A program made the position numbers and the translations under genes. Positions 18,327-26,244 of a DNA stretch of 49,896 bases are shown one piece after another (positions within the stretch are counted from its first letter, which is position 1; each line of letters starts with the position of its first letter). The notes beneath the pieces are model-generated. The model was not told the origin of the DNA. It made no database searches and saw only the letters and a program-made list of their open reading frames with translations. Source of the stretch: Chloroflexus sp. MS-G (lineage in GTDB: Bacteria > Chloroflexota > Chloroflexia > Chloroflexales > Chloroflexaceae); contig NZ_JPIM01000020.1 in assembly GCF_000735195.1 (NCBI RefSeq), positions 1 through 49,896 on the forward strand. The letters run 5' to 3'.

Positions 18327-18830
18327 ATGCCAGCGCTAGATATTCAGCATTTGCAGCAGCAGATCGAAGCAATGATTCACACTCAACCAGATATTCGTCT
18401 TGTCTACCTCTTCGGGTCGCAGGTAAGCGGTGAGACCGGACCGCTGAGTGACGTTGATCTGGCGGTTCTGCTCAGGCACGGAGTGTCAGTAATACAAACA
18501 ATATCACAGCTCGAATATCTCTTTTCGCAACTACTGGACGGGAAGAAGATAGATGTAATTATTCTTAATCAGGCACCAATCGAATTAGCCTATGCTGTCA
18601 TTGCGCAAGGCAAGATCGTGTACCAACACTCAATTGCCGAACGAATCGAGTATGAAGCAGAGGTTATGAGTCGTTACGGAGATTATCTCCCTTTTTTGCG
18701 AGCACAGCGCCAGGAGATCGTGAAAGGGACAGGCAATGAGCGTCGAGTTCAGCGGTATCGAGAGGCGCTTGGACGAACTCTACGAGCGCTTGGCTCGTCT
18801 GACACCGCTACGCAGTCGACCACAAACTGA
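18327..18830 (+). CDS. mntA: MntA-family nucleotidyltransferase antitoxin
   Basis: 167 residues. The minimal nucleotidyltransferase signature GSx10DxD is present: YLFGSQVSG with G30-S31, then D42 and D44 in SDVDLAVL, and a third acid at D76 in KKIDVII. MntA proteins neutralise HepT by adding AMP to a Tyr in the toxin. The gene is followed by hepT, which begins inside its 3' end in another frame (95-bp overlap). Homologues are often nearer 135-140 residues; the extra C-terminal tail here is Arg-rich, produced from the overlap, and may not be structured. AAGGAAA precedes the ATG. Confidence 0.88.
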   Translation: MPALDIQHLQQQIEAMIHTQPDIRLVYLFGSQVSGETGPLSDVDLAVLLRHGVSVIQTISQLEYLFSQLLDGKKIDVIILNQAPIELAYAVIAQGKIVYQHSIAERIEYEAEVMSRYGDYLPFLRAQRQEIVKGTGNERRVQRYREALGRTLRALGSSDTATQSTTN

Positions 18831-19173
18831 GTTTATGAGTGATCCATACTTGCGCGACATTGTGGAGCGCAATTTAGAGGTAGCAGCGCAATGCTGTATC
18901 GACATCTGTCACCGGATTATCGCACTGGAAGGCGCCCAGAAACCGAGTAGCTATTATGAGGCAATTCTTCGGATGGGAGAACTAGGGATAGTATCTCCAG
19001 CATTCGCCAGGCGTCTTGCACCAATTGCAGGTTTGCGGAATATCCTGGTTCACGAGTATCTCACCGTGGATTGGAATGAGGTGTACGCGAGTCTGGCGAA
19101 ACTAGACGATCTGGCTCACTTTGCGGATTTGATCCGCACATGGTTGAGCAATCGCAGCTCGATAAACCCATGA
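18736..19173 (+). CDS. hepT: HepT-family toxin RNase (HEPN domain, DUF86)
   Basis: 145 residues, usual HepT size and all-helical. The HEPN RNase motif Rx4HxY is RNILVHEY, with R101, H106 and Y108, followed by LTVDW as in the family. HepT is a ribonuclease toxin; the Tyr region is the target of AMP addition by MntA. It begins within mntA, ensuring that antitoxin and toxin are translated together. Both genes have intact active sites, so the pair looks functional. A hairpin at 19535-19557 may close the transcript. Confidence 0.88.
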   Translation: MSVEFSGIERRLDELYERLARLTPLRSRPQTEFMSDPYLRDIVERNLEVAAQCCIDICHRIIALEGAQKPSSYYEAILRMGELGIVSPAFARRLAPIAGLRNILVHEYLTVDWNEVYASLAKLDDLAHFADLIRTWLSNRSSINP

Positions 19174-19440
19174 TACAACTGCTCAAGATGTCTTTTTGCG
19201 ATGTTCAAATGTGATCAAAAAACCGGGTTATTGATCATGCTCGCAGTGCCTATCCGAAAATCGGAAACTGAGTCTCCCTACTGGAGCGAAACTGGTATTT
19301 CTTACCGCTCACTCCAGAAGGGTGTTTCGGATCAAACCAATAGAGGGGCAGTTTCCGCAACGCCCCCTACTAGACGATGGGTATCGGATGCACAGATCGG
19401 CAATGCAGGTGGTTCATCATCACCTATGCCGTTCGATTCT

Positions 19441-19469
19441 GTAGGGATACGGCGCTGCCGTGTCTCTAC
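19441..19469. repeat. Intergenic palindrome GTAGGGATACGGC type
   Basis: A 13-bp stem (GTAGGGATACGGC with GCCGTGTCTCTAC, two G-T wobbles) and a 3-nt loop. The two wobble pairs suggest selection on RNA structure or an old mobile palindrome. Confidence 0.65.
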
Positions 19470-19534
19470 TCGTCGGCCCTCGGGTACTATCTATCGATCT
19501 GTCAACCCACTAATGCCCGATGGATCATACATTC

Positions 19535-19557
19535 CGTGGTAGCATAGCACTACCACG
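19535..19557. terminator. Candidate hairpin between convergent genes
   Basis: CGTGGTAG-CATAGCA-CTACCACG, an 8-bp perfect stem lying between convergent hepT and the asparaginase gene. It could serve either direction, although a long T-run is missing on both sides. Confidence 0.4.
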
Positions 19558-19606
19558 CTCCAGTGCCCCCATCACGGCGAGGAGTCTCCCCTGTCGGGTT
19601 CTACCT

Positions 19607-20500
19607 TTACACGCCAGCCTGAGCCGCACCGTGGCTGGTTATGTAGGCATACGCCATTCGTGACGTATTCCACGCCAGACCAACCTCACCATTCGGTGTC
19701 AAGACAATAACGCCCCCACGACCACCGGCAACTAGTTCGGCTAACAGATGAATCCCGCGCTCGGCAGCCACCTGCGGCGGCAAACCATCTTCAAGTAGCT
19801 CAACCACTCTTCGCGCCAAGGCCACTCGTGTGATCGACTCGCCCCAACCGGTACATACTGCTGCACCAACAGGAGTTGCGTACAATCCACACCCAACCAG
19901 GGGAGTATCGCCGACCCGACCCGGCAGCTTAAACGGCGTGCCACCGGTTGAATTAGCCGCCACCAGATTTCCTTCGCGGTCAAGGGCAATCGCGCCGACA
20001 GTATCGTGACCACTGGTAGGAGGGGGTGGCAGAGCGCCCTTTTCTTTCCATTCGAGCCACAAGCGCCGTTCACGTTCCACAATCAGCTCGGCATTCTCGC
20101 AAAGGGGAATGCCAACCGTTGCCGCAAACTCCTCGGCGCCCGTGCCAACCAGCATCGTTGCCGGCCCCTGCAACACATAGCGCGCCAGCGTGATCGGGTT
20201 GCGGATTCGGCGTAATCCGGCCACTGCACCGTAGCGCAGGGTTCGTCCATCCATCAGGGCAGCATCGAGTTCAACCGTACCGGCACTGGTCAATACTGAT
20301 CCGGTACCGGCATCAAAGATCGGGTCATCCTCCATCACTCGTACTGCTGCTTCAACCGCCTCGAGTGCACTACCACCGTTCTGAAGAACCTGCCAGCCAG
20401 CGGTACGAGCAGCAACACAGCCAGCAATATGGGCTGTTACCTGATCATCAGGAATAGCCCACGCGCCACCATGCACAATGATCGCCTGTGATGATTCCAT
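19607..20500 (-). CDS. Isoaspartyl peptidase / plant-type L-asparaginase
   Basis: 297 residues from ATG 20500 (MESSQAIIVHGGAWAIP); the open frame extends further but runs into the tRNA and terminator region, so that part is not coding. This N-terminal nucleophile hydrolase removes isoaspartyl residues from dipeptides and can hydrolyse asparagine. The nucleophile is Thr167 in GHDTVGAIA, where autocleavage into alpha and beta chains is expected. The HGGAW start, FDAGTGSVL and NSTGGTPFKLPGRVGDTPL blocks are all present. It stands alone on this strand, downstream of a tRNA terminator. Confidence 0.93.
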   Translation of the reverse strand: MESSQAIIVHGGAWAIPDDQVTAHIAGCVAARTAGWQVLQNGGSALEAVEAAVRVMEDDPIFDAGTGSVLTSAGTVELDAALMDGRTLRYGAVAGLRRIRNPITLARYVLQGPATMLVGTGAEEFAATVGIPLCENAELIVERERRLWLEWKEKGALPPPPTSGHDTVGAIALDREGNLVAANSTGGTPFKLPGRVGDTPLVGCGLYATPVGAAVCTGWGESITRVALARRVVELLEDGLPPQVAAERGIHLLAELVAGGRGGVIVLTPNGEVGLAWNTSRMAYAYITSHGAAQAGV

Positions 20501-20534
20501 TGCCACCGGTTCACCTGCTATTTCCTTACAAGCT

Positions 20535-20563
20535 GAAAACAAAAGCGCCGCCACAAGGCGGCG
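20535..20563 (-). terminator. Rho-independent terminator of the tRNA-Ala pair
   Basis: Read on the minus strand, CGCCGCC-TTGT-GGCGGCG is followed by a T-rich run (GCTTTTGTTTT). It lies about 10 bp after the CCA end of the second tRNA, as expected for an end signal. Confidence 0.85.
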
Positions 20564-20572
20564 AATTGATGG

Positions 20573-20648
20573 TGGTGGAGCCAAGGGGATTCGAACCCCT
20601 GACCTCAACACTGCCAGTGTTGCGCTCTTCCAACTGAGCTATGGCCCC
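20573..20648 (-). tRNA. tRNA-Ala (anticodon GGC)
   Basis: Folds into a standard 73-base cloverleaf with encoded CCA. The acceptor stem GGGGCCA/TGGCTCC has the G3-U70 pair that identifies alanine tRNAs. The anticodon loop is CTGGCAG (anticodon GGC, codon GCC). The T-arm GGTTCGAATCC is intact. It is the second of two in a likely joint transcript. Confidence 0.97.
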
Positions 20649-20654
20649 TTACCC

Positions 20655-20730
20655 TGGTGGAGGTGAGGGGATTCGAACCCCTGACCTCGACAGTGCGATT
20701 GTCGCGCTCTTCCAACTGAGCTACACCCCC
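20655..20730 (-). tRNA. tRNA-Ala (anticodon CGC)
   Basis: Cloverleaf with acceptor GGGGGTG/CACCTCC, again with G3-U70, and encoded CCA. The anticodon loop ATCGCAC gives anticodon CGC, reading GCG. It lies 6 bp upstream of the GGC tRNA on the same strand, and the two share near-identical D and T arms, suggesting tandem duplication followed by anticodon divergence. Confidence 0.96.
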
Positions 20731-20912
20731 GCGCTCACGCCGTTTTATCTTACCACGACCGCAAGGGAATGTCAAACGACGCGATCAGGTTCGGGTAGCA
20801 GAGGGTTTCAGACATGCTCAGTTTTGGAGTACGTTCGATACGGTTCACCAGCAGAGCGATTCCAACACCCATCACCCTTCTGTTACCGATGACTCCCGCA
20901 GTGACCCGGGTG

Positions 20913-20931
20913 CGCGGGCCTCCGGCCCGCG
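20913..20931. repeat. GC-rich inverted repeat
   Basis: CGCGGGCC-TCC-GGCCCGCG, a perfect 8-bp stem. The left arm is the same as that of the repeat at 3094-3110, so the two may belong to one small family. Confidence 0.65.
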
Positions 20932-21314
20932 TTATGTGACGAGAAGACATTGGCGCGCATAGGAGCACACCAGCGGGGGCGGGTTGGCCCCCTACCCTGC
21001 GCTAACGGATACCATCGGCATCCTCACGAGGATACTGGTCGCAACCACTTTTTGAATAGAAAGCTGCCGCTGCTGCGCATGTTTCTGCGCTCGTTTCACG
21101 TTCCGCTCCCTGCGCTCCAAACTGCTGCTGGGTGGTATGAAAACGTTGCAAATCCCTACTTCCGTATACCAGGGGGGGGCTTAACGGTGTACAAACCTTC
21201 TAACCGACGTATTATCTCTCCTATAAGGGACATAGAGGGACAGTTGCGGTGGGTTACAAATCCGTTTCCCTCATCCACTCCTATTCCCTCTCATACCTGT
21301 CACCGCATCGTAGA

Positions 21315-21333
21315 GTCGGGTTCCCAACCCGAC
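21315..21333. repeat. GTCGGGTT inverted repeat
   Basis: GTCGGGTT-CCC-AACCCGAC, a perfect 8-bp stem with a 3-nt loop. A shortened form, CGGGT-TGGGG-ACCCG, occurs at 48864-48878. Confidence 0.65.
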
Positions 21334-21513
21334 CGCAATTGCGTACTGATTAACCGATGGGTTCTAGCCACGCACCCAGGTGATCGTATAGAAGTAGCGC
21401 ACGTCTTATCATCACGCCTAGAGCATTGCTCACCTTTCCCCAACCCCCTTCTTTCCCTCCCACACGGGAATATGAAAGGGAAGTTCGCGACCACAACCGA
21501 ACATCGAAAACTC

Positions 21514-22722
21514 TTACTCCCGTACCCGTTGATAGGTCGCCAATACCTGAGCAACCAACTGTTGAGGTGCGAAGCGCTCACGCATTGCCCGTTGACCACC
21601 GGCTATCAATCGAGTACGTAACGCGGCATCATCAAGCACCCGCAGCATGGCGTTCGCTAACGCAGCCGCGTCGTTATAGGGCACGAGTAGCCCATCTTCA
21701 CCATCGCGAATGAGTTCATTAATCACCGGGATGTCAGTGCTGATAACCGGTACGCCGGCGGCCATACCCTCCAGGATGGGCAGACCGAACCCCTCGTAGC
21801 GTGATGGAAAAGGTAAGATAGCGCTGGCCCGCAAGAGCGCCAGCTTCTGTTCTTCACTCAGAGTACCAAGAAAGTGCAGATTAGCAGCCACACCAGCCTT
21901 CTCGGCAAGACGTTGTAATTCGGTGCGCTGAGCAGGATTATGAGTAACAAAGACAAAACTGGCTTGCGGGTAACGCGCAATCACTGCTGGCATCGCTGCC
22001 ACCAGGAGATCGTAACCCTTACGCGGAGTTAGTTGTCCAATGTAAGGAATGATTGGTGGCGTTACATTCAACGCTAGCTCCGGTGATGGGCCGGTCATAA
22101 AATCCATGTCGAGCCAGAGCGGAATGACGGTCATTGGTTGCGTAAAACCGAGAGAACGCAGTACCTGCGCCTCATGATGTGAACAGGGAATGAAGGCAGT
22201 GACATCACGCAGGGGACGGTGAATGGCGTAGTTTCGCCAGTGATCACGCCAGTTTCCATCTTGCAATCCACGCCGGATGAGTTGCCGAAATGAGTAAATT
22301 AACCGTTCGGGGTGCACCGATGACTCATAAGGACGCTCACGGTCAGCAACCAGCCAACGATCATGATACGGGCCGAGCCAGGTCCACACTATCGGAATAC
22401 CCCATCGGCGCAACCAACGCACCGCCTGCAAAGCCAATACGTTACGGGGGTGAATCACATGGGCAATGTCCGGGCGTGGTAGCGTCTCAAGGGCAGCAAT
22501 GGTTTCATACCCAGGCCAGAGTTGCGGACGCACCCGTCGCACAATGATCCCGTCGATTTCCTCAACCCGTGCCGAAAGACCAAGATGTGGTTGATCGGGC
22601 TGCCAGTATGTGAGCGCCATCACTTCATGACCAGCAGCGACCAGAGCCTGACCTAACGTGCGTTCAGGCCAGTTCCGAAAATTGCGGCTGACGCCACCCA
22701 AACCAATAATCAGAATGCGCAT
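21514..22722 (-). CDS. Glycosyltransferase, GT4 family
   Basis: 402 residues. A GT-B fold retaining sugar transferase: the N-terminal MRILIIGLGGVSRNF strand-loop, then the donor-binding half with YIGQLTPRKGYDLLVAAMP and the ExFGLPxxE-type block FPSRYEGFGLPILEG near 305-320. It would add a sugar from a nucleotide-sugar donor to a cell-surface glycan precursor at the cytoplasmic face. It is the last gene of a minus-strand glycan cluster (21514-31148), 141 bp downstream of a second GT4 gene. Sugar and acceptor cannot be told. Confidence 0.88.
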   Translation of the reverse strand: MRILIIGLGGVSRNFRNWPERTLGQALVAAGHEVMALTYWQPDQPHLGLSARVEEIDGIIVRRVRPQLWPGYETIAALETLPRPDIAHVIHPRNVLALQAVRWLRRWGIPIVWTWLGPYHDRWLVADRERPYESSVHPERLIYSFRQLIRRGLQDGNWRDHWRNYAIHRPLRDVTAFIPCSHHEAQVLRSLGFTQPMTVIPLWLDMDFMTGPSPELALNVTPPIIPYIGQLTPRKGYDLLVAAMPAVIARYPQASFVFVTHNPAQRTELQRLAEKAGVAANLHFLGTLSEEQKLALLRASAILPFPSRYEGFGLPILEGMAAGVPVISTDIPVINELIRDGEDGLLVPYNDAAALANAMLRVLDDAALRTRLIAGGQRAMRERFAPQQLVAQVLATYQRVRE

Positions 22723-22863
22723 ACCGTGTTCACGAGATAGTCAATCCATTTGCGCCATCACGCATTCTGCCTGTAGAATCGGGAGCAGCGAATGCCGGTG
22801 CTCGTTCGCGTATCCGACTTCCGTACTTCCCCCGCTGGCAGAGAGGAATGTTGTTCTATTGTA

Positions 22864-24000
22864 TCAAGCGTGTTGTTGTGCTGACTCTTGCAGCACTGCT
22901 CGATAGACTGCTTCAATCCGATCCACAATTGCCGGCCAGGCAAACTGTGCTGCCCAGACTGGTGCGGCGGCGGCAAGCGCTGCCCGTCGCACCGGATCGC
23001 TCAGTAACGAGTTTACCGCATTCGCCAGTGCTTCCGGATCACGCGGTGGGACCAGCAACCCGGTTTGACCATCGGCCACGACCTCAGGAAAGCCACCGAA
23101 ACGAGTGGCCACAACCGGGAGACCACAGGCCTGTGCTTCAACCGGACCAATCCCAAAGGTTTCACTCGCGTGGCTAGTTGCTACCAGCAGATCAACCGAG
23201 GCATAGAACGTTGGCAGTTGCTGTCTGGGTACATTCCCCAGAAAGCGTACCCGATTGACCAGCCCAAGCTCATACGCAAGCGCTGACAGGCGTGGCCGGT
23301 CTTCACCATCACCGGCAATCAATAGAATCGCATCGTCGATCTGGGTCAATGCCCGGATCGCCGTCTCAACTCCTTTCCACGGCTGCAACCGACCGACGAA
23401 CAGCAATAACGGCGCGGTCGGCGGCAAAGCGAGACGTGTCCGCAGCGTTGGATCGGGTGGTTGCGGGTGAAACAGACTCGTATCGATCCCGTTGAAAACC
23501 ACTTCCGGCGTAAAACCGTAGCGACGAGCGATGGTTTGGGCGTTGAAGCGTGAACAAGAAACGGCACCATCAACCTGGCGGGCCAGCCATCGGTCGCCAC
23601 GGTAGAAGTCTTCGCCATGGCAACCAAGAATCACCCGTGCCCCACTGAGCCGTCGCGCCAGCAAAGCAGGCGCCAGATCATACGGTTTTTGCAAGTGAAT
23701 AATCTGATACTTCCCACGTACCAGTGTTGGCAACGCGGCAACCGCCATTGTCAACCGCTCGAGAAGCTTGGCTTCAGCGTAGGCACGTCGTAGCGGCGGC
23801 AACGCTTGCCAAATCCGCCGTGAAATGTAGGGAAAGGTGTAGACACGGACTCCAGGCGCGGCCTCACGTCGTTGCCCGACCCCACCCAAAATATCAACTG
23901 CATGGCCTCTTTTCGCCAGCTCACGGGCCAGATCCCAGACAAAGCTCTCAACTCCGCCAATTCTGGTGGTCGTTGTCAGATTGTAAAGGGCAATACGCAT
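22864..24000 (-). CDS. Glycosyltransferase, GT4 family
   Basis: 378 residues. It starts MRIALYNLTTTTRIGGVE with the Gly-Gly acceptor loop, and the donor half has FVGRLQPWKGVETAIRAL, SHASETFGIGPVEAQACG and GLLVPPRDPEALA, all standard for GT4. It begins 4 bp after the stop of the membrane protein gene, consistent with an operon. It differs enough from the downstream GT4 that the two likely add successive sugars. Confidence 0.9.
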   Translation of the reverse strand: MRIALYNLTTTTRIGGVESFVWDLARELAKRGHAVDILGGVGQRREAAPGVRVYTFPYISRRIWQALPPLRRAYAEAKLLERLTMAVAALPTLVRGKYQIIHLQKPYDLAPALLARRLSGARVILGCHGEDFYRGDRWLARQVDGAVSCSRFNAQTIARRYGFTPEVVFNGIDTSLFHPQPPDPTLRTRLALPPTAPLLLFVGRLQPWKGVETAIRALTQIDDAILLIAGDGEDRPRLSALAYELGLVNRVRFLGNVPRQQLPTFYASVDLLVATSHASETFGIGPVEAQACGLPVVATRFGGFPEVVADGQTGLLVPPRDPEALANAVNSLLSDPVRRAALAAAAPVWAAQFAWPAIVDRIEAVYRAVLQESAQQHA

Positions 24001-24003
24001 AGC

Positions 24004-26235
24004 TTACCAGATCGTGTAGAGCGTTAACTTCATAATGACGAAGAATGCCAGGGTTAGCCCCAGATAAACGATCAGACGCCGACGAAATTGCGTCACTGAC
24101 CCGTCTCCAAGCTGACAGGCAACCAGTACGGCGACAAACGGATAGGTGAACATCCAGATTCGTTCGACCTCACGGTTAAACAGACCACTCAACCACATCC
24201 CAATGACTAACACGCCCAACGATCCCAATAATGCAGCCCATAACGGACGCCAGCCTACCGTACCCGCCTTCACATAAAGGCTACTCAGTGCCGCCAATAC
24301 CCAAGGGGTAAGAAACGCCAGATATGCGACCAGATTAGCAGCGGCAAACCGTAGATAGTAGTCGTAACTCGGTGGCAGAAATGGTGTAGGCGGTGGCCCA
24401 TATTCGCGAAAGCGACCCATCATTTCGCCGTTGATCTGGGTCGCAGTACGTGATGCACTGATCACGTTGAAACCGGTAGCGATGAAGAGGATGAGGTAGA
24501 TACCGATAATGATCCCAGCAGTTATTGCTCCCTGGCGGACAACCCCGACCAATACAGTACGCCAACCCATGTGCGGAATATAACGGGCGAGGGCAAAGCT
24601 GGCTGCGGCTACACCAAAGAAGAAGAGTTGCGTGGTTGCATAGGTCATAAACAGAGCCGCTGCGATGCACAGACCGGCCACTACTGCGAGCCATACCCGG
24701 TACGGCGGTTCAAGCGCGAGGAAAAATGCGGCTGCGCCAGCAGCAATGAGCAGGCTGAAAACGCCATCGAGTGACGTGACACCGTAGATCATCTGACCAG
24801 GCAACACTACGGCCAACATCCCGGCAGCCAGAGCTAGACGACTGCCACCGATCTGCCAACCCAGCCAGACCGCAACCAGCGGGATGAGGGCTGTCAGTCC
24901 GATAGTGATCCAACTGGTAGCAACTGCTCCTGGTCCAAATATCTGTTCGATTAGCCACAAAAACAAGATAGCGCCTGGCGGATGGGTACTACCGTGCACT
25001 GACAGTCTCGGTGCAATCGTCTCAAAGTTTGCCAGAAATCTAAGTGGATCACCGGCGACCTGCGGAGTATCGCGCAGATATTCATAAGGACTGTCCCGAA
25101 AGAGCGCAATCGGTGCATCTACACCATGAACGGTTATGTCAAATAAAACCGGTAATGCCAGTGCTCCGCCCAGCGTATAGATAACAACCAACCCTGCCGA
25201 GAGCGGACGGGTCAGCCACCGTAATCCAAGTGCAAACCAGCCGATGGCTAGCACGATTGGGACGAATACCCACCAGGTAAACGACGGGTCGATCCGCGAC
25301 TTAAGCGGCCAGACCCCACGATGACCGCTGATTTGTTGTAAGAGCCAGAATGTGACCAATATGACCACACCCCAGAAGAGAGTAGCCAGCAACTCGTTAA
25401 ACCGGTTCTGGCGAAGACGGCGAGAGCGGGTGACCAGTAATCCAGCTCCACCGAGCCAGATACCAACAACGGTTGGTAATGACCAGCGTAGCGTACCAAC
25501 CCCAAACGGCACCAGACCACTGATCAGACTATACCCAACCAGACCAATGCCGACAGCAACCATCGTCGTTGCTACCAGAAGCGGCACGCCACTCAGATGG
25601 AGAATGGTCAGCCATCCCAGCGCCAGAGCAAGACCGATCGCCAGTGAAATTGGATCAGGGATCACCGGCGCAGCCGCCGGTAGTGGCTGTACCTCCAAGC
25701 CGTAGAACGGTACACCCAACCAGCGGGGATTGTTCGGATCACGCACTGCATTGCTCTGAATAGTGAGGCAGACAGGCGTAGCCGATTGTTGATCAACGCC
25801 GGTTAAGAGCGTATAACGGCGCAATTCTGGCGCCAGCGCTACTGTTACCGGTACTGCACGACCGGCAATCAGTGTCACCGTTTCTGTCCCAAGTGAGCGT
25901 GCATACGCCCCCGCCAACCGCACACTTACCAGACTACGTGATGCGTAGCCAACACCTTCAATGCACAACCGACTCTCGCCAGTTGTCCAACGAAAATCGC
26001 CAAATTCACTCGGTTCAACCTGGTTTAATCCAACCATAAGCCAGCGGCTGACACTCGCCGGCGCCAGGGTTAATGGCCGAGCAACGTTCGCCATTAACCA
26101 ATTGACACCAACAATCAGCAGGGCGATTGTCAGGTATGCCATGAATCCTTGCAGCAGAGCGATTCTTTGGGCATGGTTTAGCACAAGCCATGGACGGATG
26201 ATCACCGTCATCAGGCGTTGGTCGCCGCGTATCAT
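24004..26235 (-). CDS. Large GT-C-like integral membrane protein with outer beta domain
   Basis: 743 residues from ATG 26235, which has a GAGGA site overlapping the end of the previous gene; a TTG at 26241 is in frame. One N-terminal helix (about 22-45) is followed by a polar beta-rich segment (about 60-190), then about 12 hydrophobic helices. Between helices, SVHGSTHPPGAILFLWLIEQ is a soluble loop of the sort found in dolichol-phosphate-mannose-type GT-C enzymes, and ends of loops are rich in Tyr and Pro. Probable role: transfer of a lipid-linked sugar outside the membrane. The donor-binding acid is not obvious, so the activity is inferred from layout and context. Confidence 0.65.
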   Translation of the reverse strand: MIRGDQRLMTVIIRPWLVLNHAQRIALLQGFMAYLTIALLIVGVNWLMANVARPLTLAPASVSRWLMVGLNQVEPSEFGDFRWTTGESRLCIEGVGYASRSLVSVRLAGAYARSLGTETVTLIAGRAVPVTVALAPELRRYTLLTGVDQQSATPVCLTIQSNAVRDPNNPRWLGVPFYGLEVQPLPAAAPVIPDPISLAIGLALALGWLTILHLSGVPLLVATTMVAVGIGLVGYSLISGLVPFGVGTLRWSLPTVVGIWLGGAGLLVTRSRRLRQNRFNELLATLFWGVVILVTFWLLQQISGHRGVWPLKSRIDPSFTWWVFVPIVLAIGWFALGLRWLTRPLSAGLVVIYTLGGALALPVLFDITVHGVDAPIALFRDSPYEYLRDTPQVAGDPLRFLANFETIAPRLSVHGSTHPPGAILFLWLIEQIFGPGAVATSWITIGLTALIPLVAVWLGWQIGGSRLALAAGMLAVVLPGQMIYGVTSLDGVFSLLIAAGAAAFFLALEPPYRVWLAVVAGLCIAAALFMTYATTQLFFFGVAAASFALARYIPHMGWRTVLVGVVRQGAITAGIIIGIYLILFIATGFNVISASRTATQINGEMMGRFREYGPPPTPFLPPSYDYYLRFAAANLVAYLAFLTPWVLAALSSLYVKAGTVGWRPLWAALLGSLGVLVIGMWLSGLFNREVERIWMFTYPFVAVLVACQLGDGSVTQFRRRLIVYLGLTLAFFVIMKLTLYTIW

Positions 26236-26244
26236 GGTCAATCC

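Larger units (their letters stand above)
19174..19606. other. Intergenic region with two hairpin repeats
   Basis: No gene is supported; a 113-codon frame at 19201-19542 has no ribosome site and odd composition. Two clear inverted repeats are listed separately (19441-19469 and 19535-19557). Confidence 0.6.
20731..21513. other. Intergenic region with GC palindromes
   Basis: No gene is supported over about 780 bp. A 223-codon frame (20950-21621) overlaps the glycosyltransferase antisense, lacks a ribosome site and resembles nothing. Inverted repeats at 20913-20931 and 21315-21333 are listed separately. Confidence 0.6.

Noticed and set aside
19201..19542. 113-codon plus-strand frame
   Set aside because: It covers a palindrome region, lacks a ribosome site, and its amino-acid make-up is not protein-like.
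20501..20611. N-terminal extension of the asparaginase frame
   Set aside because: It runs into the tRNA terminator and tRNA; the family begins at the MESSQAIIVHGG segment.
20478..20892. Plus-strand frames with GIRTPDL and ALFQLSY repeats
   Set aside because: They are antisense translations of the two tRNA-Ala genes, a well-known false gene pattern.
20950..21621. 223-codon plus-strand frame
   Set aside because: No ribosome site, no recognisable domain, odd composition and antisense overlap with the GT4 gene.
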